DNA from: Aurantiacibacter sp. MUD11
GTDB taxonomy: Bacteria; Pseudomonadota; Alphaproteobacteria; Sphingomonadales; Sphingomonadaceae
Direction: 5' to 3'
NCBI RefSeq assembly: GCF_026967575.1
Contig: NZ_CP114054.1
Span: 310,001-374,000 of the forward strand
DNA: 64,000 bases
Shown here: positions 37,926 through 48,681 of the stretch, one piece after another
Layout: every line of letters starts with the position of its first letter
Position numbering within the stretch: position 1 is the stretch's first letter
Notes under the pieces: model-generated
What the model was told of the DNA's origin: nothing
Database searches by the model: none
The model's input: the letters and a program-made list of their open reading frames with translations, nothing else
Made by a program: the position numbers and the translations under genes

Positions 37926-40154
37926 GTGTCTTCTGAGCCACTTCCTGACGCGGTATCGGTAACGCCGAAACGCTCGCGCCTGCTGCGCCAGGCGGCCGTC
38001 ACCGCGCGCCGGATCAACCTGTTCTTCTGGCTCGAAATTACCTGTTACGTTGCGCTTGCCATCATGGTGCTGACCGTCTGGCTCACCTTGTCAGGCAGGC
38101 CGAGCGACGGCGAGCCGGTGCCGTCATGGCAGGCTGCGGCAATGTTGGTCGGCACTCTGTTGCCGGCGCTTGGGCTGATCGTCCTCTGGGGTCGCCGAAT
38201 TGCCAAGCGCAGGGCAGGGGGTACCACCGGTCGCCTGCACGTGAACCTGGTGTTCTTCTTCTCTCTGCTGGCGGCGATCCCGACGCTTTTCGTGGCGGTG
38301 TTCGCGTCGATCCTGTTCCAGTCGGGCGTGCAATTCTGGTTCAGTGACGATTCTCGCGGAATCCTCGACAATGCGAATGACCTTGCGCGTGGCTATTACG
38401 ATCAGAACCAGCGCGCCGTGGGTGACAACACGTTGGCGATGGCCAGCGATCTGCGCTTCTTCCTGCAATTCATGAACATGGCCAGTGTCGAATTCCAGGA
38501 GCAGTATTTCCTCCAGGTATTCAATCGCGAGCTGAGCGAGAGCGCTATCCTGCAACAGGCCGAGGATGGCGAATTCCGCGTCATCGTCATCGCCGATCCG
38601 GACGAGGATATGGAACGCCAGCGCATCACGGCCGATGCGGTGGAAGGGCTGCAGGGCGGTGAAGCCGTGTTTGTGCGGGCGACCGAGGAACGCACAGAGG
38701 CGGTGGTGGTGCTGGATCGTCCACTCGGCCTCTACCTCTATGCTGCGCGGGATTCCGATGCTGAAGCGCTTTCGCAGTACCAGCGCGCGCAGAACGTGGT
38801 GGAAAGTTACGAAGCTCTGGCCCAGCGGGCGCGGGTATTGCAGCTGCAGTTCAACTTCGCGCTGTTCGGGGTCTCGCTCGCGCTGGTTGCCCTGGCGGTG
38901 TGGGCGGCGTTGCGCTTTGCCGACCGACAGGTGAAGCCATTGGCGGACCTGGCCGACGCGGCGCAGGAAATCGGTGCCGGCAACTATGCCATGCGCGTCG
39001 AGGGGCGCACCGGGCCGGACGAGATCGGTCTGCTCAACCGCGCCTTCAACCGCATGTCGGCGCAGATTGAACGGCAAACAGATGCCCTGATCGGCGCCAA
39101 CCAGCAGCTGGATGAGCGCCGGGCCTTCATCGAGGCGGTGCTGCAATCCATCACCGCCGGTATCGTCTCCATCGACGGGGAAGGGCGGATCCTGCTGATG
39201 AACAGCTCGGCCCAGCGCCTGTTGCTCGATAGCGAAGGACCGGTGCCGGTGGAAATGCCGTTGGCAGAGGTTGCGCCGCAGCTTGCCACACTGGTGGACG
39301 AAGGTGCCAAAAGCGAGATCATCCAGATCAGCCGCGGCGGGGAACTGCTGACCCTGGCCGTGCAACTGGCGCCGGCGACCGAAGGTCACGTCATCACTTT
39401 TGAGGACATTACCCGACAGCTGCTCGACCAGCGCCAGGCCGCATGGTCCGACGTCGCCCGGCGCATCGCGCACGAAATCAAGAACCCGCTGACGCCGATC
39501 CAGCTCGCCACCGAGCGCCTCAAGCGGCGCTATTCCAAGCTGATCGAGAAGGATACCGAGCTGTTCGATGAGCTCACCGGCACCATCATCCGGCAGGTTG
39601 GCGACCTCAGGAAGATGGTCGACGAATTCTCCAGCTTCGCACGCCTGCCCAAGCCTGTCTTCCGCCAGGAGGACGCCGTCGACCTGGTCCGGCAAGCCTT
39701 GTTCCTGCAGGAAGTCGCACATCCGGAAATCAGCTACGGCTTCTCCGTCGAGGGCGAGATCCCGCCCATCGAATGTGATCGGCACCAATTGGGGCAGGCG
39801 ATGACCAATGTTCTCAAGAACGCCGCCGAAGCAGTGGAATCGCTGATCCCCGATGCCGAGGCAGACTGGCGAGCCAGGATCAACGTGGCCATGTCGATCC
39901 ACGGTGAGCACATGCACATCGACGTCACCGATAATGGCGTCGGCCTGCCGCAAGGCGGGGTTAATGTCATCGAACCCTATGTCACCACGCGGGAGAAGGG
40001 CACCGGCCTCGGCCTCGCGATCGTGAAGAAGATTGTCGAGGAGCACTCCGGTGACCTCGAATTCGCTTCGCTGCCCGAAGGCGGCACCCGCGCAACCTTG
40101 CGCTTTGCAATCCACCCGGAGGAACCGGGCGAACGCAGCGAAGCAGCCGAATGA
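37926..40154 (+). CDS. ntrY: Membrane histidine kinase NtrY
   Basis: A 742-residue sensor with an N-terminal membrane part (helices near residues 25-50, 63-81 and 97-121), a periplasmic region to about residue 290, another helix (LQFNFALFGVSLALVALAVWAAL), then HAMP, a PAS domain (VLQSITAGIVSIDGEGRIL), the acceptor region [21 protein letters not shown], the N box NVLKNAAEAVE and GTGLGLAIVKKIVEEH. NtrY sensing of redox or nitrogen state is reported in other alphaproteobacteria; the signal here is unknown. The start is GTG at 37926. It is followed 20 bases on by ntrX. Confidence 0.95.
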   Translation: MSSEPLPDAVSVTPKRSRLLRQAAVTARRINLFFWLEITCYVALAIMVLTVWLTLSGRPSDGEPVPSWQAAAMLVGTLLPALGLIVLWGRRIAKRRAGGTTGRLHVNLVFFFSLLAAIPTLFVAVFASILFQSGVQFWFSDDSRGILDNANDLARGYYDQNQRAVGDNTLAMASDLRFFLQFMNMASVEFQEQYFLQVFNRELSESAILQQAEDGEFRVIVIADPDEDMERQRITADAVEGLQGGEAVFVRATEERTEAVVVLDRPLGLYLYAARDSDAEALSQYQRAQNVVESYEALAQRARVLQLQFNFALFGVSLALVALAVWAALRFADRQVKPLADLADAAQEIGAGNYAMRVEGRTGPDEIGLLNRAFNRMSAQIERQTDALIGANQQLDERRAFIEAVLQSITAGIVSIDGEGRILLMNSSAQRLLLDSEGPVPVEMPLAEVAPQLATLVDEGAKSEIIQISRGGELLTLAVQLAPATEGHVITFEDITRQLLDQRQAAWSDVARRIAHEIKNPLTPIQLATERLKRRYSKLIEKDTELFDELTGTIIRQVGDLRKMVDEFSSFARLPKPVFRQEDAVDLVRQALFLQEVAHPEISYGFSVEGEIPPIECDRHQLGQAMTNVLKNAAEAVESLIPDAEADWRARINVAMSIHGEHMHIDVTDNGVGLPQGGVNVIEPYVTTREKGTGLGLAIVKKIVEEHSGDLEFASLPEGGTRATLRFAIHPEEPGERSEAAE

Positions 40155-40174
40155 GTATTGCAGGAGAGCATTGA

Positions 40175-41560
<1,386 letters not shown>

Positions 41561-41717
41561 AACTTCTTGCAGGCGAGGTGGAACAATTCGCCTTGCTTGT
41601 GCATTCCACTTCTTGATATGCTGCACCGCACAACGATGTGTAGCGGTGAGTCACGGTTTTGTCATACCGGGCCACCAGACTGCGGCCATGCGCCGCCAAG
41701 AAAATGGAGTCAGGTAA

Positions 41718-42278
41718 ATGACCAAAGGTACACTTTCGGCACGCCCGCGAGCAGCGGCTGAGCCCGAGGCGAGCGCCAAGCCTGCCAATTCCGGCAAGGG
41801 CGCCAATCTCCAGGACGTTTTCCTCAATCACCTGCGTCGGGAGAAAATCCCGGTGACTATGTTCCTCGTCAAGGGCGTGAAGCTGCAGGGTATCGTCACC
41901 TGGTTCGACAATTTCTCCATCCTGCTGCGTCGCGACGGGCAGTCCCAGCTGGTCTACAAGCACGCGATCTCCACGATCATGCCCGGCCAGCCGATGGATG
42001 CCGACCAGTTCGGCCCTGGACCGCTGGCCGGTCGCAAGCAGCGCCTGTTGCAGGACATCTTCCTCTCCCGCGTGCGCGATGCCGAGGTGCAGGTAACGAT
42101 GTTCCTCGTGAATGGCGTCATGCTGCAGGGACGCATCGCCAGCTTCGACCTGTTCTGCATGCTGCTGGAACGTGACGGATACGTCCAGCTCGCCTACAAG
42201 CACGCGGTGTCGACCATCCAGCCCGCCAGCCCGGTCGACCTGACCGATGACCTGGATGACGACGAAAGCGACGACTGA
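41718..42278 (+). CDS. hfq: RNA chaperone Hfq with two fused Sm domains
   Basis: Hfq pairs small RNAs with their targets. The 186-residue protein carries two Hfq domains in tandem (residues 30-88 and 110-168), exactly 80 residues apart: LQDVFLNHL against LQDIFLSRV, and YKHAIST against YKHAVST. Ordinary Hfq has one copy of about 70-80 residues. The first copy keeps the basic rim (RREK at 40-43); the second has RDAE (120-123), so the rims differ. A disordered N-terminus and an acidic C-terminal tail flank them. GGAG precedes the ATG. It lies between ntrX and hflX as is usual. Confidence 0.97.
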   Translation: MTKGTLSARPRAAAEPEASAKPANSGKGANLQDVFLNHLRREKIPVTMFLVKGVKLQGIVTWFDNFSILLRRDGQSQLVYKHAISTIMPGQPMDADQFGPGPLAGRKQRLLQDIFLSRVRDAEVQVTMFLVNGVMLQGRIASFDLFCMLLERDGYVQLAYKHAVSTIQPASPVDLTDDLDDDESDD

Positions 42279-42304
42279 TTTTCGACGACGACATTGAAGG
42301 CGAG

Positions 42305-43603
42305 GTGACGCGCGGTGCGCGCGCCCTCGTCATATGCCCCGATATTCGCGCGCAGCGGCGCGACGACGATCCCGATGCCCGCCTGGCCGAGGCCGAGGGG
42401 CTTGCGCTCGCCATCGGCATAGTCGTGGCGCACAGCTATGTCCTGCCCGTGCGCATGGTGAGGCCGAACACCCTGTTCGGTGAAGGGCAGGTGCAGCGCA
42501 TCGCCACCGACTGTGAGCTGCATGAGGCCGAACTGGTCATCGTCGATGGTGCACTGACGCCAATCCAGCAGCGCAACCTGGAAGACAAGATCGGCCGCAA
42601 GGTGATCGACCGTACCGGCCTGATCCTCGAGATTTTCGGGGAGCGGGCATCGACGGCTGAAGGTCGCTTGCAGGTCGAGCTGGCGCATCTCGACTACCAG
42701 CAGAGCCGCCTGGTCCGCAGCTGGACTCACCTCGAGCGCCAGCGTGGCGGCTTCGGCTTCCTCGGCGGACCCGGTGAAACGCAGATCGAGGCCGACCGCC
42801 GGATGATCCGCGACCGGATGGCCAAGCTGCGCCGGGAACTGGAACAGGTGCGCAAGACGCGCGAACTGCACCGCAAGCGGCGGGGCAGGGCACCCTGGCC
42901 GGTCATCGCCCTGGTGGGCTATACCAATGCCGGCAAGTCGACCCTGTTCAATCGCATGACCGGGGCTGACGTCATGGCCGAGGACCTGCTCTTCGCCACG
43001 CTGGACCCGACCATGCGCGCCATCACCCTGCCGGGCGTCGAAAAGGCGATCCTGTCGGACACTGTGGGCTTCATCTCCGACCTGCCGACCCAGCTTGTCG
43101 CCGCCTTCCGCGCGACGCTGGAAGAGGTCACCGCGGCTGACATCGTGCTGCACGTGCGCGACATCGCCAACCCGGACAGCGCCTCGCAGAAGAAGCAGGT
43201 GCTGCACGTGCTGGGCGAACTGGGCGTGGTCGAAGACGCTGGGGAAGGGGAGGCCACGCCGATCCTCGAGGTCTGGAACAAGTGGGACCTGCTGAGCGAC
43301 GAACAGCGCGAGGCACTGGGCGAGGTTGCCGCGCAAGACGACAAGGTCATGGCGATTTCCGCCGTCACCGGCGAAGGCGTCGAGGAATTGCGCGAGAAGC
43401 TGGGCGCGTTGCTGACGCAGGGTGCGCGACTGCACTCGCTGGTCCTGCCGGCGGCCGACGGCCAGCGCATTGCCTGGCTGCACGCGCATGGCGAAGTGCT
43501 GTCAGACGAGGATGCAGGCGAGGGAGAGGGCGGTCCGCTGCGCCGCATCGAGGTGCGGCTGACCGAGAAGGAACTCGGCCGGTTCGAGGCGCTGGGCGCC
43601 TAG
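42305..43603 (+). CDS. hflX: GTPase HflX
   Basis: A 432-residue ribosome-binding GTPase that splits stalled or stress-blocked 70S particles. The N-terminal domain ends in ARAEGRLQVELAHLDYQ-like TAEGRLQVELAHLDYQ, with GGFGFLGGPGETQIEADRR; the G domain has GYTNAGKSTLFN (G1), DPTMRAI (G2 region), SDTVGFISDLP (G3) and NKWD (G4). The GTG at 42305 has GAAGG 5-9 bases upstream. The reading frame is open a little further up, but only with CTG or ATT as starts. Its stop shares CTAG with convergent mazG. Confidence 0.96.
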   Translation: MTRGARALVICPDIRAQRRDDDPDARLAEAEGLALAIGIVVAHSYVLPVRMVRPNTLFGEGQVQRIATDCELHEAELVIVDGALTPIQQRNLEDKIGRKVIDRTGLILEIFGERASTAEGRLQVELAHLDYQQSRLVRSWTHLERQRGGFGFLGGPGETQIEADRRMIRDRMAKLRRELEQVRKTRELHRKRRGRAPWPVIALVGYTNAGKSTLFNRMTGADVMAEDLLFATLDPTMRAITLPGVEKAILSDTVGFISDLPTQLVAAFRATLEEVTAADIVLHVRDIANPDSASQKKQVLHVLGELGVVEDAGEGEATPILEVWNKWDLLSDEQREALGEVAAQDDKVMAISAVTGEGVEELREKLGALLTQGARLHSLVLPAADGQRIAWLHAHGEVLSDEDAGEGEGGPLRRIEVRLTEKELGRFEALGA

Positions 43604-44361
43604 CCCTCCGCCCGTTTGACGCGCTGCCAGTATTCCTCCTGCTCATCGAGCGAGAGGCTGGCGAAATCCTTCCCGTCGGCAGTCGCCATTTGCTCCATGG
43701 CCCGGAAACGGCGTTCGAACTTGGCGTTTGAAGCGCGCAAGGCCTCTTCGGCATCGACGCCGTAGCGCCGAATGATGTTCACGGCGACGAAGAGGACATC
43801 GCCAGCCTCGACAAGTTTCTCTTCGTCCGAAGCGGATTCGAGCTCGTCGATCTCCTCGAGCAGCTTGTCTCGGGGCCCTTTGACGTCATGCCACTCGAAC
43901 CCGACCCGCGCGGCACGCTTTTGCAGCTTCTCGGAACGCATGAGGGCCGGTAGCGCCGGCGCCACGCCGTCCATCGCGCTCTCAGCGCCGCTGTCCGCCC
44001 GTTCTGCGGCCTTTATGTCTTCCCAGCGCTGGCCGTCCATGACGCCGCCTTCGTCGCCGAAGATATGCGGATGGCGGGCTTCCATCTTGTCCGAAATGGC
44101 GCGCGCAACATCGTCGAAGGTGAAATGACCGGCTTCCTCAGCCATGCGCGCGTGAAAGACGACTTGCAGCAGGAGGTCGCCAAGTTCGCCACGCAGGTCA
44201 GCCATGTCGTTGCGCTCGATGGCGTCGGCGACTTCGTATGCTTCCTCGATCGTGTACGGCGCGATCGTCTTGAAGTTTTGCGCGACATCCCATTCGCAGC
44301 CATGCTCGGGATCACGCAGCCGGGCCATGATCGAGAGGAGGCGGGAAATCTGGTCGGCCAT
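43600..44361 (-). CDS. mazG: Nucleoside triphosphate pyrophosphohydrolase MazG
   Basis: A 253-residue housekeeping NTP pyrophosphohydrolase with two MazG domains: residues ~10-110 (CEWDVAQNFKTIAPYTIEEAYEVADAIE, then ELGDLLLQVVFHARMAEE) and ~145-245 (KLLEEIDELESASDEEKLVEAGDVLFVAVNIIRRYG). The E-E-x-x-E and E-x-x-D metal motifs are visible in both. It hydrolyses all NTPs and helps clear damaged nucleotides and control ppGpp. Convergent with hflX (shared CTAG). Its upstream gap holds an unusual AT-rich palindrome. Confidence 0.96.
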   Translation of the reverse strand: MADQISRLLSIMARLRDPEHGCEWDVAQNFKTIAPYTIEEAYEVADAIERNDMADLRGELGDLLLQVVFHARMAEEAGHFTFDDVARAISDKMEARHPHIFGDEGGVMDGQRWEDIKAAERADSGAESAMDGVAPALPALMRSEKLQKRAARVGFEWHDVKGPRDKLLEEIDELESASDEEKLVEAGDVLFVAVNIIRRYGVDAEEALRASNAKFERRFRAMEQMATADGKDFASLSLDEQEEYWQRVKRAEG

Positions 44362-44382
44362 GCGGAAAGCTACCTTGGGATG

Positions 44383-44410
44383 ATAATATATATTATGTAA
44401 AATATATTAG
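44383..44410. promoter_or_regulatory. AT-only palindrome and repeat upstream of mazG
   Basis: ATAATATATATTAT at 44383-44396 is a perfect 14-bp palindrome made only of A and T, followed by the related AAAATATATTA. In a genome this GC-rich it stands out. It lies 20-50 bases upstream of the mazG start on the minus strand, so it may be the mazG promoter and operator in one, or a nucleoid-protein site. Confidence 0.55.
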
Positions 44411-44432
44411 AGGCTGCGAGGGGGGCTTTCGG

Positions 44433-44600
44433 TCAGATCACCATTCCGAACACCAGCGCGATACCCGTGAAGATACACAGCCAAATCAGAGCCATGCGCA
44501 CCGTTCTTGACGCATTGATGCGATGCGACCGGTATGCGCCGAGCGCGAGCACCAGCCAGCCGACCAAGGCGACGATTGAAACGATGGCTCCATCATTCAT
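44433..44600 (-). CDS. 55-residue two-helix membrane protein
   Basis: A 55-residue protein: MNDGAIVSIVALVGWLVLAL forms one transmembrane helix, then a basic loop (YRSHRINASRTVRM) and a second helix (ALIWLCIFTGIALVFGMVI). Its ATG overlaps the stop of the preceding hydrolase gene by 4 bases (ATGA), the signature of operon coupling, and supports it as a real gene although it is very short. No family is recognised. By the positive-inside rule both termini would be periplasmic. Confidence 0.72.
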   Translation of the reverse strand: MNDGAIVSIVALVGWLVLALGAYRSHRINASRTVRMALIWLCIFTGIALVFGMVI

Positions 44601-45364
44601 GCGACCAGCTCCATTCCGTCGTATCCCACCAGGACATTGTCGGGAATTTCGCTGCTCAGCGTCGCATAGTCCATGCTCTTGTCGAGATGCGACAGCACCG
44701 TCGTGCCGGCGCGCGTTCGTTCGGCCAGTTCCAGCGCCTCTGCCAGGCTGGCATGCGTCGGGTGCGGCTCACGGCGCAGGCAATCGGTCACCAGAATGTC
44801 GATCTCGTAGAACAGATCGACCATATCGTCGGTAATCTCACTGAAGTCCGTCGCATAACCGATTGATTTCCCGTCAGCTTCAAAGCGATATGCGGTTGTC
44901 GTGATCGGTCCGTGCGGCATTTCCACGCTCTCGACGCCAAATCCGGCATGGATCCGCAAGGTATCGAGCGATTTCAGCTCGACTATTGTCGGATATCCAT
45001 ATTGGCCGGCAAACACGTAGCCAAAGCGATTGCGCAGCCTGTGGCAGGTCTCGTTTGAGGCAAAACCGGGAATGCCGGCGGTCCTGCCGAAGCGCATCGG
45101 GCGCAGGTCGTCGATACCGTGGCAATGATCGGCGTGGTCATGCGTCCAGAATACGCCATCGACCTTGTCGATATTGTTGGCGAGCAGTTGGGAGCGCAGG
45201 TCCGGCGACGTATCCACCAGCAGGCGCGAACCCTCGTTGCTTTCGACGATAATCGAAACCCGGCTCCGCCGGTTCTTCGGCTCCGCCGGATCGCATTCAC
45301 CCCAGTCGTTACCGATGCGCGGAACCCCGGTTGACGTACCGCAACCAAGGACGATCAGTTTCAC
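44597..45364 (-). CDS. MBL-fold hydrolase, PhnP-like
   Basis: A 255-residue metallo-beta-lactamase-fold phosphodiesterase. Start MKLIVLGCGTSTGVPRIG, the metal motif THDHADHCHGIDDLRP, then later DFSEIT and a C-terminal LSHLDKSMDY. This is the PhnP/RNase Z-like branch, acting on cyclic phosphates; without a phn operon nearby, the substrate is open. It lies in a tight operon downstream of tatD (ATGA overlap). Confidence 0.9.
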   Translation of the reverse strand: MKLIVLGCGTSTGVPRIGNDWGECDPAEPKNRRSRVSIIVESNEGSRLLVDTSPDLRSQLLANNIDKVDGVFWTHDHADHCHGIDDLRPMRFGRTAGIPGFASNETCHRLRNRFGYVFAGQYGYPTIVELKSLDTLRIHAGFGVESVEMPHGPITTTAYRFEADGKSIGYATDFSEITDDMVDLFYEIDILVTDCLRREPHPTHASLAEALELAERTRAGTTVLSHLDKSMDYATLSSEIPDNVLVGYDGMELVA

Positions 45365-46158
45365 GAAGGGGCCTCGGCTTTCGTGAACAAGTTGAAGAAG
45401 TTGGCGGACGTGATTGCCGCGATTTCCTCGACTGGCTGACCACGGAGTTCGGCCACGAATTCGGCGGTATGCCGAACGAATGCCGGCTCGCAGGTCTTCC
45501 CGCGGTGCGGGACCGGTGCCAGGAACGGGCTATCAGTCTCGACGAGCAGTCGCTCCGGCGGGATTTCGGGCACGAATTCCTGGATTTCGCGGGCGTTCTT
45601 GAAGGTCACGATGCCCGAGAGCGAAATCGTCAGGCCCAGTTCCAGTACCTTGCGGCCGAAGTCGGCCGAGGCGGTGAAGCAGTGAATGAGCGCCGGAAAG
45701 GCGCCCTTCTCCATCTCGTCCCGCAGGATCTCGATAGTGTCCTCTTCCGCGTCGCGCGTGTGGATGACGATCGGCAGCCTGGTTTCGCGCGCTACCCCGA
45801 TATGCATGCGGAACAGGTCGCGCTGCACGGCGCGATCGGACTTGTCGTAATAGTAATCCAGCCCGCTTTCGCCGATGCCGATCACCCGCTCGTGGTTCGT
45901 CGCGTCGAGCAGTACCTGGCGGCCGAGGTCGGCATGCTTGTCAGCCTCGTGCGGATGGATGCCCACCGTGGCCCATACATCGGGTTCCCGCTCCGCCGTG
46001 GCGACAATGTCGCGCCATTCGCGTTCGCGGGTCGAAATATTGAGGAATCCGGTGATACCGGCGGCGCGCGCATTGGCGAGCACGTCCTGCTGGCGTTCCA
46101 CCAGCCCCTCGTAATTGAGGTGGCAATGACTGTCGATCAGCGGGGCGTGAACGGTCAT
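45361..46158 (-). CDS. tatD: TatD family deoxyribonuclease
   Basis: A 265-residue metal-dependent nuclease with TIM-barrel fold. Metal ligands are seen in DSHCHLNYEGL, GESGLDYYYDKS (Glu), PIVIHTRDAEEDT (His), LIHCFTASADFGRKVLE (His) and ETDSPFLAPVPHRGK (Asp). TatD members have 3'-5' DNase activity and a role in DNA repair or oxidative stress. It overlaps metG by 4 bases. Confidence 0.97.
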   Translation of the reverse strand: MTVHAPLIDSHCHLNYEGLVERQQDVLANARAAGITGFLNISTREREWRDIVATAEREPDVWATVGIHPHEADKHADLGRQVLLDATNHERVIGIGESGLDYYYDKSDRAVQRDLFRMHIGVARETRLPIVIHTRDAEEDTIEILRDEMEKGAFPALIHCFTASADFGRKVLELGLTISLSGIVTFKNAREIQEFVPEIPPERLLVETDSPFLAPVPHRGKTCEPAFVRHTAEFVAELRGQPVEEIAAITSANFFNLFTKAEAPS

Positions 46159-47726
46159 TGCGCGCCCTCCCCCTCGCTTTCAGGCAGTTCCAGCCGCGGG
46201 AAAATGCCCTGCGGCTTCTCGATCCGGTAATCGCTCTCGGCGAGCGGCGAGTACCAGTGCGAACGAATACCCTCGGGCGTACGCAGTTCGGGATCGATAC
46301 CCATGGCATCGAGCAGCTTCGCCATCGACCCCGGCATGACCGGGATGACCGCCACGGCCAATTGCGCGATGCAGATGTAGAGCGTGGCGAGCACGGTCTT
46401 CATCCTTTCGAAATCGGTCTTCTTCAGCGCCCAGGGCGCCTGCGCGTCGATGTAGGCGTTACAGGCGAATACGGCGCCCATCCACGCCTCCAATGCCTGC
46501 GCAAAGGCGAGGTCCGCATAGGCAGCGGGCATTTCCTCGTGGATCACCCGATCGATATGGGCGAACAGCTCGTTGTCCTCAGCAGTGTGCCCGCTGATCG
46601 GCGGCAGGTTGCCCTCGCAATTCTTGAACAGCAGCGACAGCGTGCGCTGCGCGAGGTTTCCAAAGCTGTTGGCGAGTTCCGAATTTGCTCGGTTTACAAT
46701 GGCTTCCTGTGAATAGCTGCCATCCTGTCCGAAGGTGAACTCGCGCAGCAGGAAATAGCGCAGTGTGTCCACGCCATAGGCATCGACCAGTTCGCCCGGA
46801 TCGGTGACATTGCCGAGCGACTTGCTCTCCTTCTGCCCGCGATTGAGCAGGAAGCCGTGGCCGAACACCTGCCTGGGCAGTGCGATATTGGCGCTCATCA
46901 GGAAGGCCGGCCAGTAGACCGTGTGGAAGCGCACGATGTCCTTGCCGATCAGGTGCAGGTCGGCGGGCCAGAACTTGGCCATCTCTTCCGTTTCGTCAGG
47001 ATAGCCGAGACCGGTGAGGTAGTTGGTGAGCGCATCCACCCAGACATACATCACGTGGCCTTCACTGTTCGGCACCGGCACACCCCAGTCGAAGCTGGTG
47101 CGGCTGACCGAAAGGTCGCGCAGGCCGCCCTCGACGAAACGCATCACCTCGTTGCGGCGGCTTTCGGGACGGATGAAGTCGGGATTCTCGCGGTAGAATG
47201 CCAGCAACTTGTCGGCGTAGTTCGACAGGCGGAAGAACCAGGTCTCCTCGGCGGTCCACTCCACCGGGGTGCCCTGCGGGGAAAGCTTCTCCCCACCCTC
47301 GCCTTCGACCAGTTCGCTCTCGTCGTAATAGGCTTCGTCGCGGACCGAGTACCATCCCTCGTAACGGTCGAGATAGAGGTCGCCATTGGCCTCCATCGCC
47401 TGCCAGATCGCCTGGCTGGCACGATAGTGTTCTTCCTCCGTCGTGCGGATGAAGCGATCGTAGCTTATGTCCAACCGGTCGAAGAGTTCGCGGAAATAGC
47501 CGGACATCTCGTCCGCCAGCGCGCGCGGCGTCATGCCGAGTTCGCGCGCTTTCTGCGCCATTTTCAGGCCATGCTCGTCCGTTCCGGTCTGGAAGCGCAC
47601 TTCACGCCCCATCTGGCGATGGAAGCGGGCGAGCACGTCAGCGGCAATCGTCTCGTAGGCATGGCCGATATGCGGCTTGCCATTGGGATAGTGAATCGCG
47701 GTGGTGAGGTAGAATGTGTCAGGCAT
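46155..47726 (-). CDS. metG: Methionyl-tRNA synthetase
   Basis: A 523-residue class I synthetase charging tRNA-Met. The HIGH motif is NGKPHIGHAYE and the KMSKS motif is the variant KESKS (RGQKESKSLGNV). The connective region carries no CxxC zinc knuckles, and the C-terminal tRNA-binding module of longer forms is missing, so this is the short alphaproteobacterial type. The ATG at 47726 overlaps the holB stop by 8 bases; the longer frame to 47750 is within holB. Confidence 0.97.
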   Translation of the reverse strand: MPDTFYLTTAIHYPNGKPHIGHAYETIAADVLARFHRQMGREVRFQTGTDEHGLKMAQKARELGMTPRALADEMSGYFRELFDRLDISYDRFIRTTEEEHYRASQAIWQAMEANGDLYLDRYEGWYSVRDEAYYDESELVEGEGGEKLSPQGTPVEWTAEETWFFRLSNYADKLLAFYRENPDFIRPESRRNEVMRFVEGGLRDLSVSRTSFDWGVPVPNSEGHVMYVWVDALTNYLTGLGYPDETEEMAKFWPADLHLIGKDIVRFHTVYWPAFLMSANIALPRQVFGHGFLLNRGQKESKSLGNVTDPGELVDAYGVDTLRYFLLREFTFGQDGSYSQEAIVNRANSELANSFGNLAQRTLSLLFKNCEGNLPPISGHTAEDNELFAHIDRVIHEEMPAAYADLAFAQALEAWMGAVFACNAYIDAQAPWALKKTDFERMKTVLATLYICIAQLAVAVIPVMPGSMAKLLDAMGIDPELRTPEGIRSHWYSPLAESDYRIEKPQGIFPRLELPESEGEGAQ

Positions 47727-48681
47727 TGGCGGCTTCACTAGAAGCCGCAAGGTTGGCGAGCAAGGTGCCGATTTCCATCACCAGCAATCCGGGGTCGAAA
47801 TTGTAGGTCGGTGCCTGCCCGGCAAGCCGCACCAGCGCACCGTGGGTTTCGACCAGTGCCGGGATTTGCCGCCCGGTGACGCCATGCATGCGATCAGCCA
47901 CGACTGCGCGCGCCAGTTCGATGGCGGCAAGCTGCTTTTCCCGGCTCGGACGGGCGCCCATGGCGGCCGCCAGCTGGCCGCGCAGGGCAAAGTCGGGATC
48001 GCCGCGATCGACGACTTCGCGCATCAGCTGGTGGATCTTGCCCAGGTCCAGTTCGACGAAATCGATGGCTGCACCGGGAGAGCCGCTGGCAGCTGCAATT
48101 GCAGCCTCGCGCATATCGGCGCTGGCCTGCGGACTTTCGCGCGCGAGGATGGCGTCCATGTCGGCATCGGACACGCGCGGAAACGTCAGCACCGGGCAAC
48201 GCGAACGGATCGTCGGCAGCAACCTGCCCAGCCGATGGGCGATCAGCAGGAAGAAAGTGCCTTGTGGCGGTTCCTCCAGGCTCTTGAGCAGCGCGTTGGC
48301 CGCGCCCGGTTCTAGGTCGTCGGCCGGGTCGATGATGACCGCCCGACGGCTGCCCAGCGTGGGCCGCGTCGTCAGCCGGCGCTGGAGTTCGCGGATCTGG
48401 TCGATCTTGATGTTGCGCGCCAGCTCGTATGGCTTGCCGTCCGCCTGCTTGCGCGCCTCGGCATCGTTCTTGGGCGGATGGGTAAGATAGCGGATGTCCG
48501 GATGGTCGCCTTCGGGCTGGGGGATGCCGTCTTCCGCTACCAGTTCGCGCGCGGCGGCCAGTGCGAAGGCGGATTTCCCCACGCCCTTGCGGCCAGAGAG
48601 GATCCAGCCGTGGTGCATCCGCTCGCCGGACAAGGCGCGGCGCCACTCGGCCCAGGCCTCGTCATGGCCAATGTAGCTCAC
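47719..48681 (-). CDS. holB: DNA polymerase III delta-prime subunit
   Basis: A 320-residue AAA+ clamp-loader subunit. Walker A-like GRKGVGKSAFALAAA, then RREL-type IREL and the SRC motif in IRSRCPVLTF, with LLKSLEEPPQGTFFLLIAH before it. It loads the beta sliding clamp together with delta and tau. It overlaps tmk by 4 bases, the usual neighbour. Confidence 0.95.
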   Translation of the reverse strand: MSYIGHDEAWAEWRRALSGERMHHGWILSGRKGVGKSAFALAAARELVAEDGIPQPEGDHPDIRYLTHPPKNDAEARKQADGKPYELARNIKIDQIRELQRRLTTRPTLGSRRAVIIDPADDLEPGAANALLKSLEEPPQGTFFLLIAHRLGRLLPTIRSRCPVLTFPRVSDADMDAILARESPQASADMREAAIAAASGSPGAAIDFVELDLGKIHQLMREVVDRGDPDFALRGQLAAAMGARPSREKQLAAIELARAVVADRMHGVTGRQIPALVETHGALVRLAGQAPTYNFDPGLLVMEIGTLLANLAASSEAANA

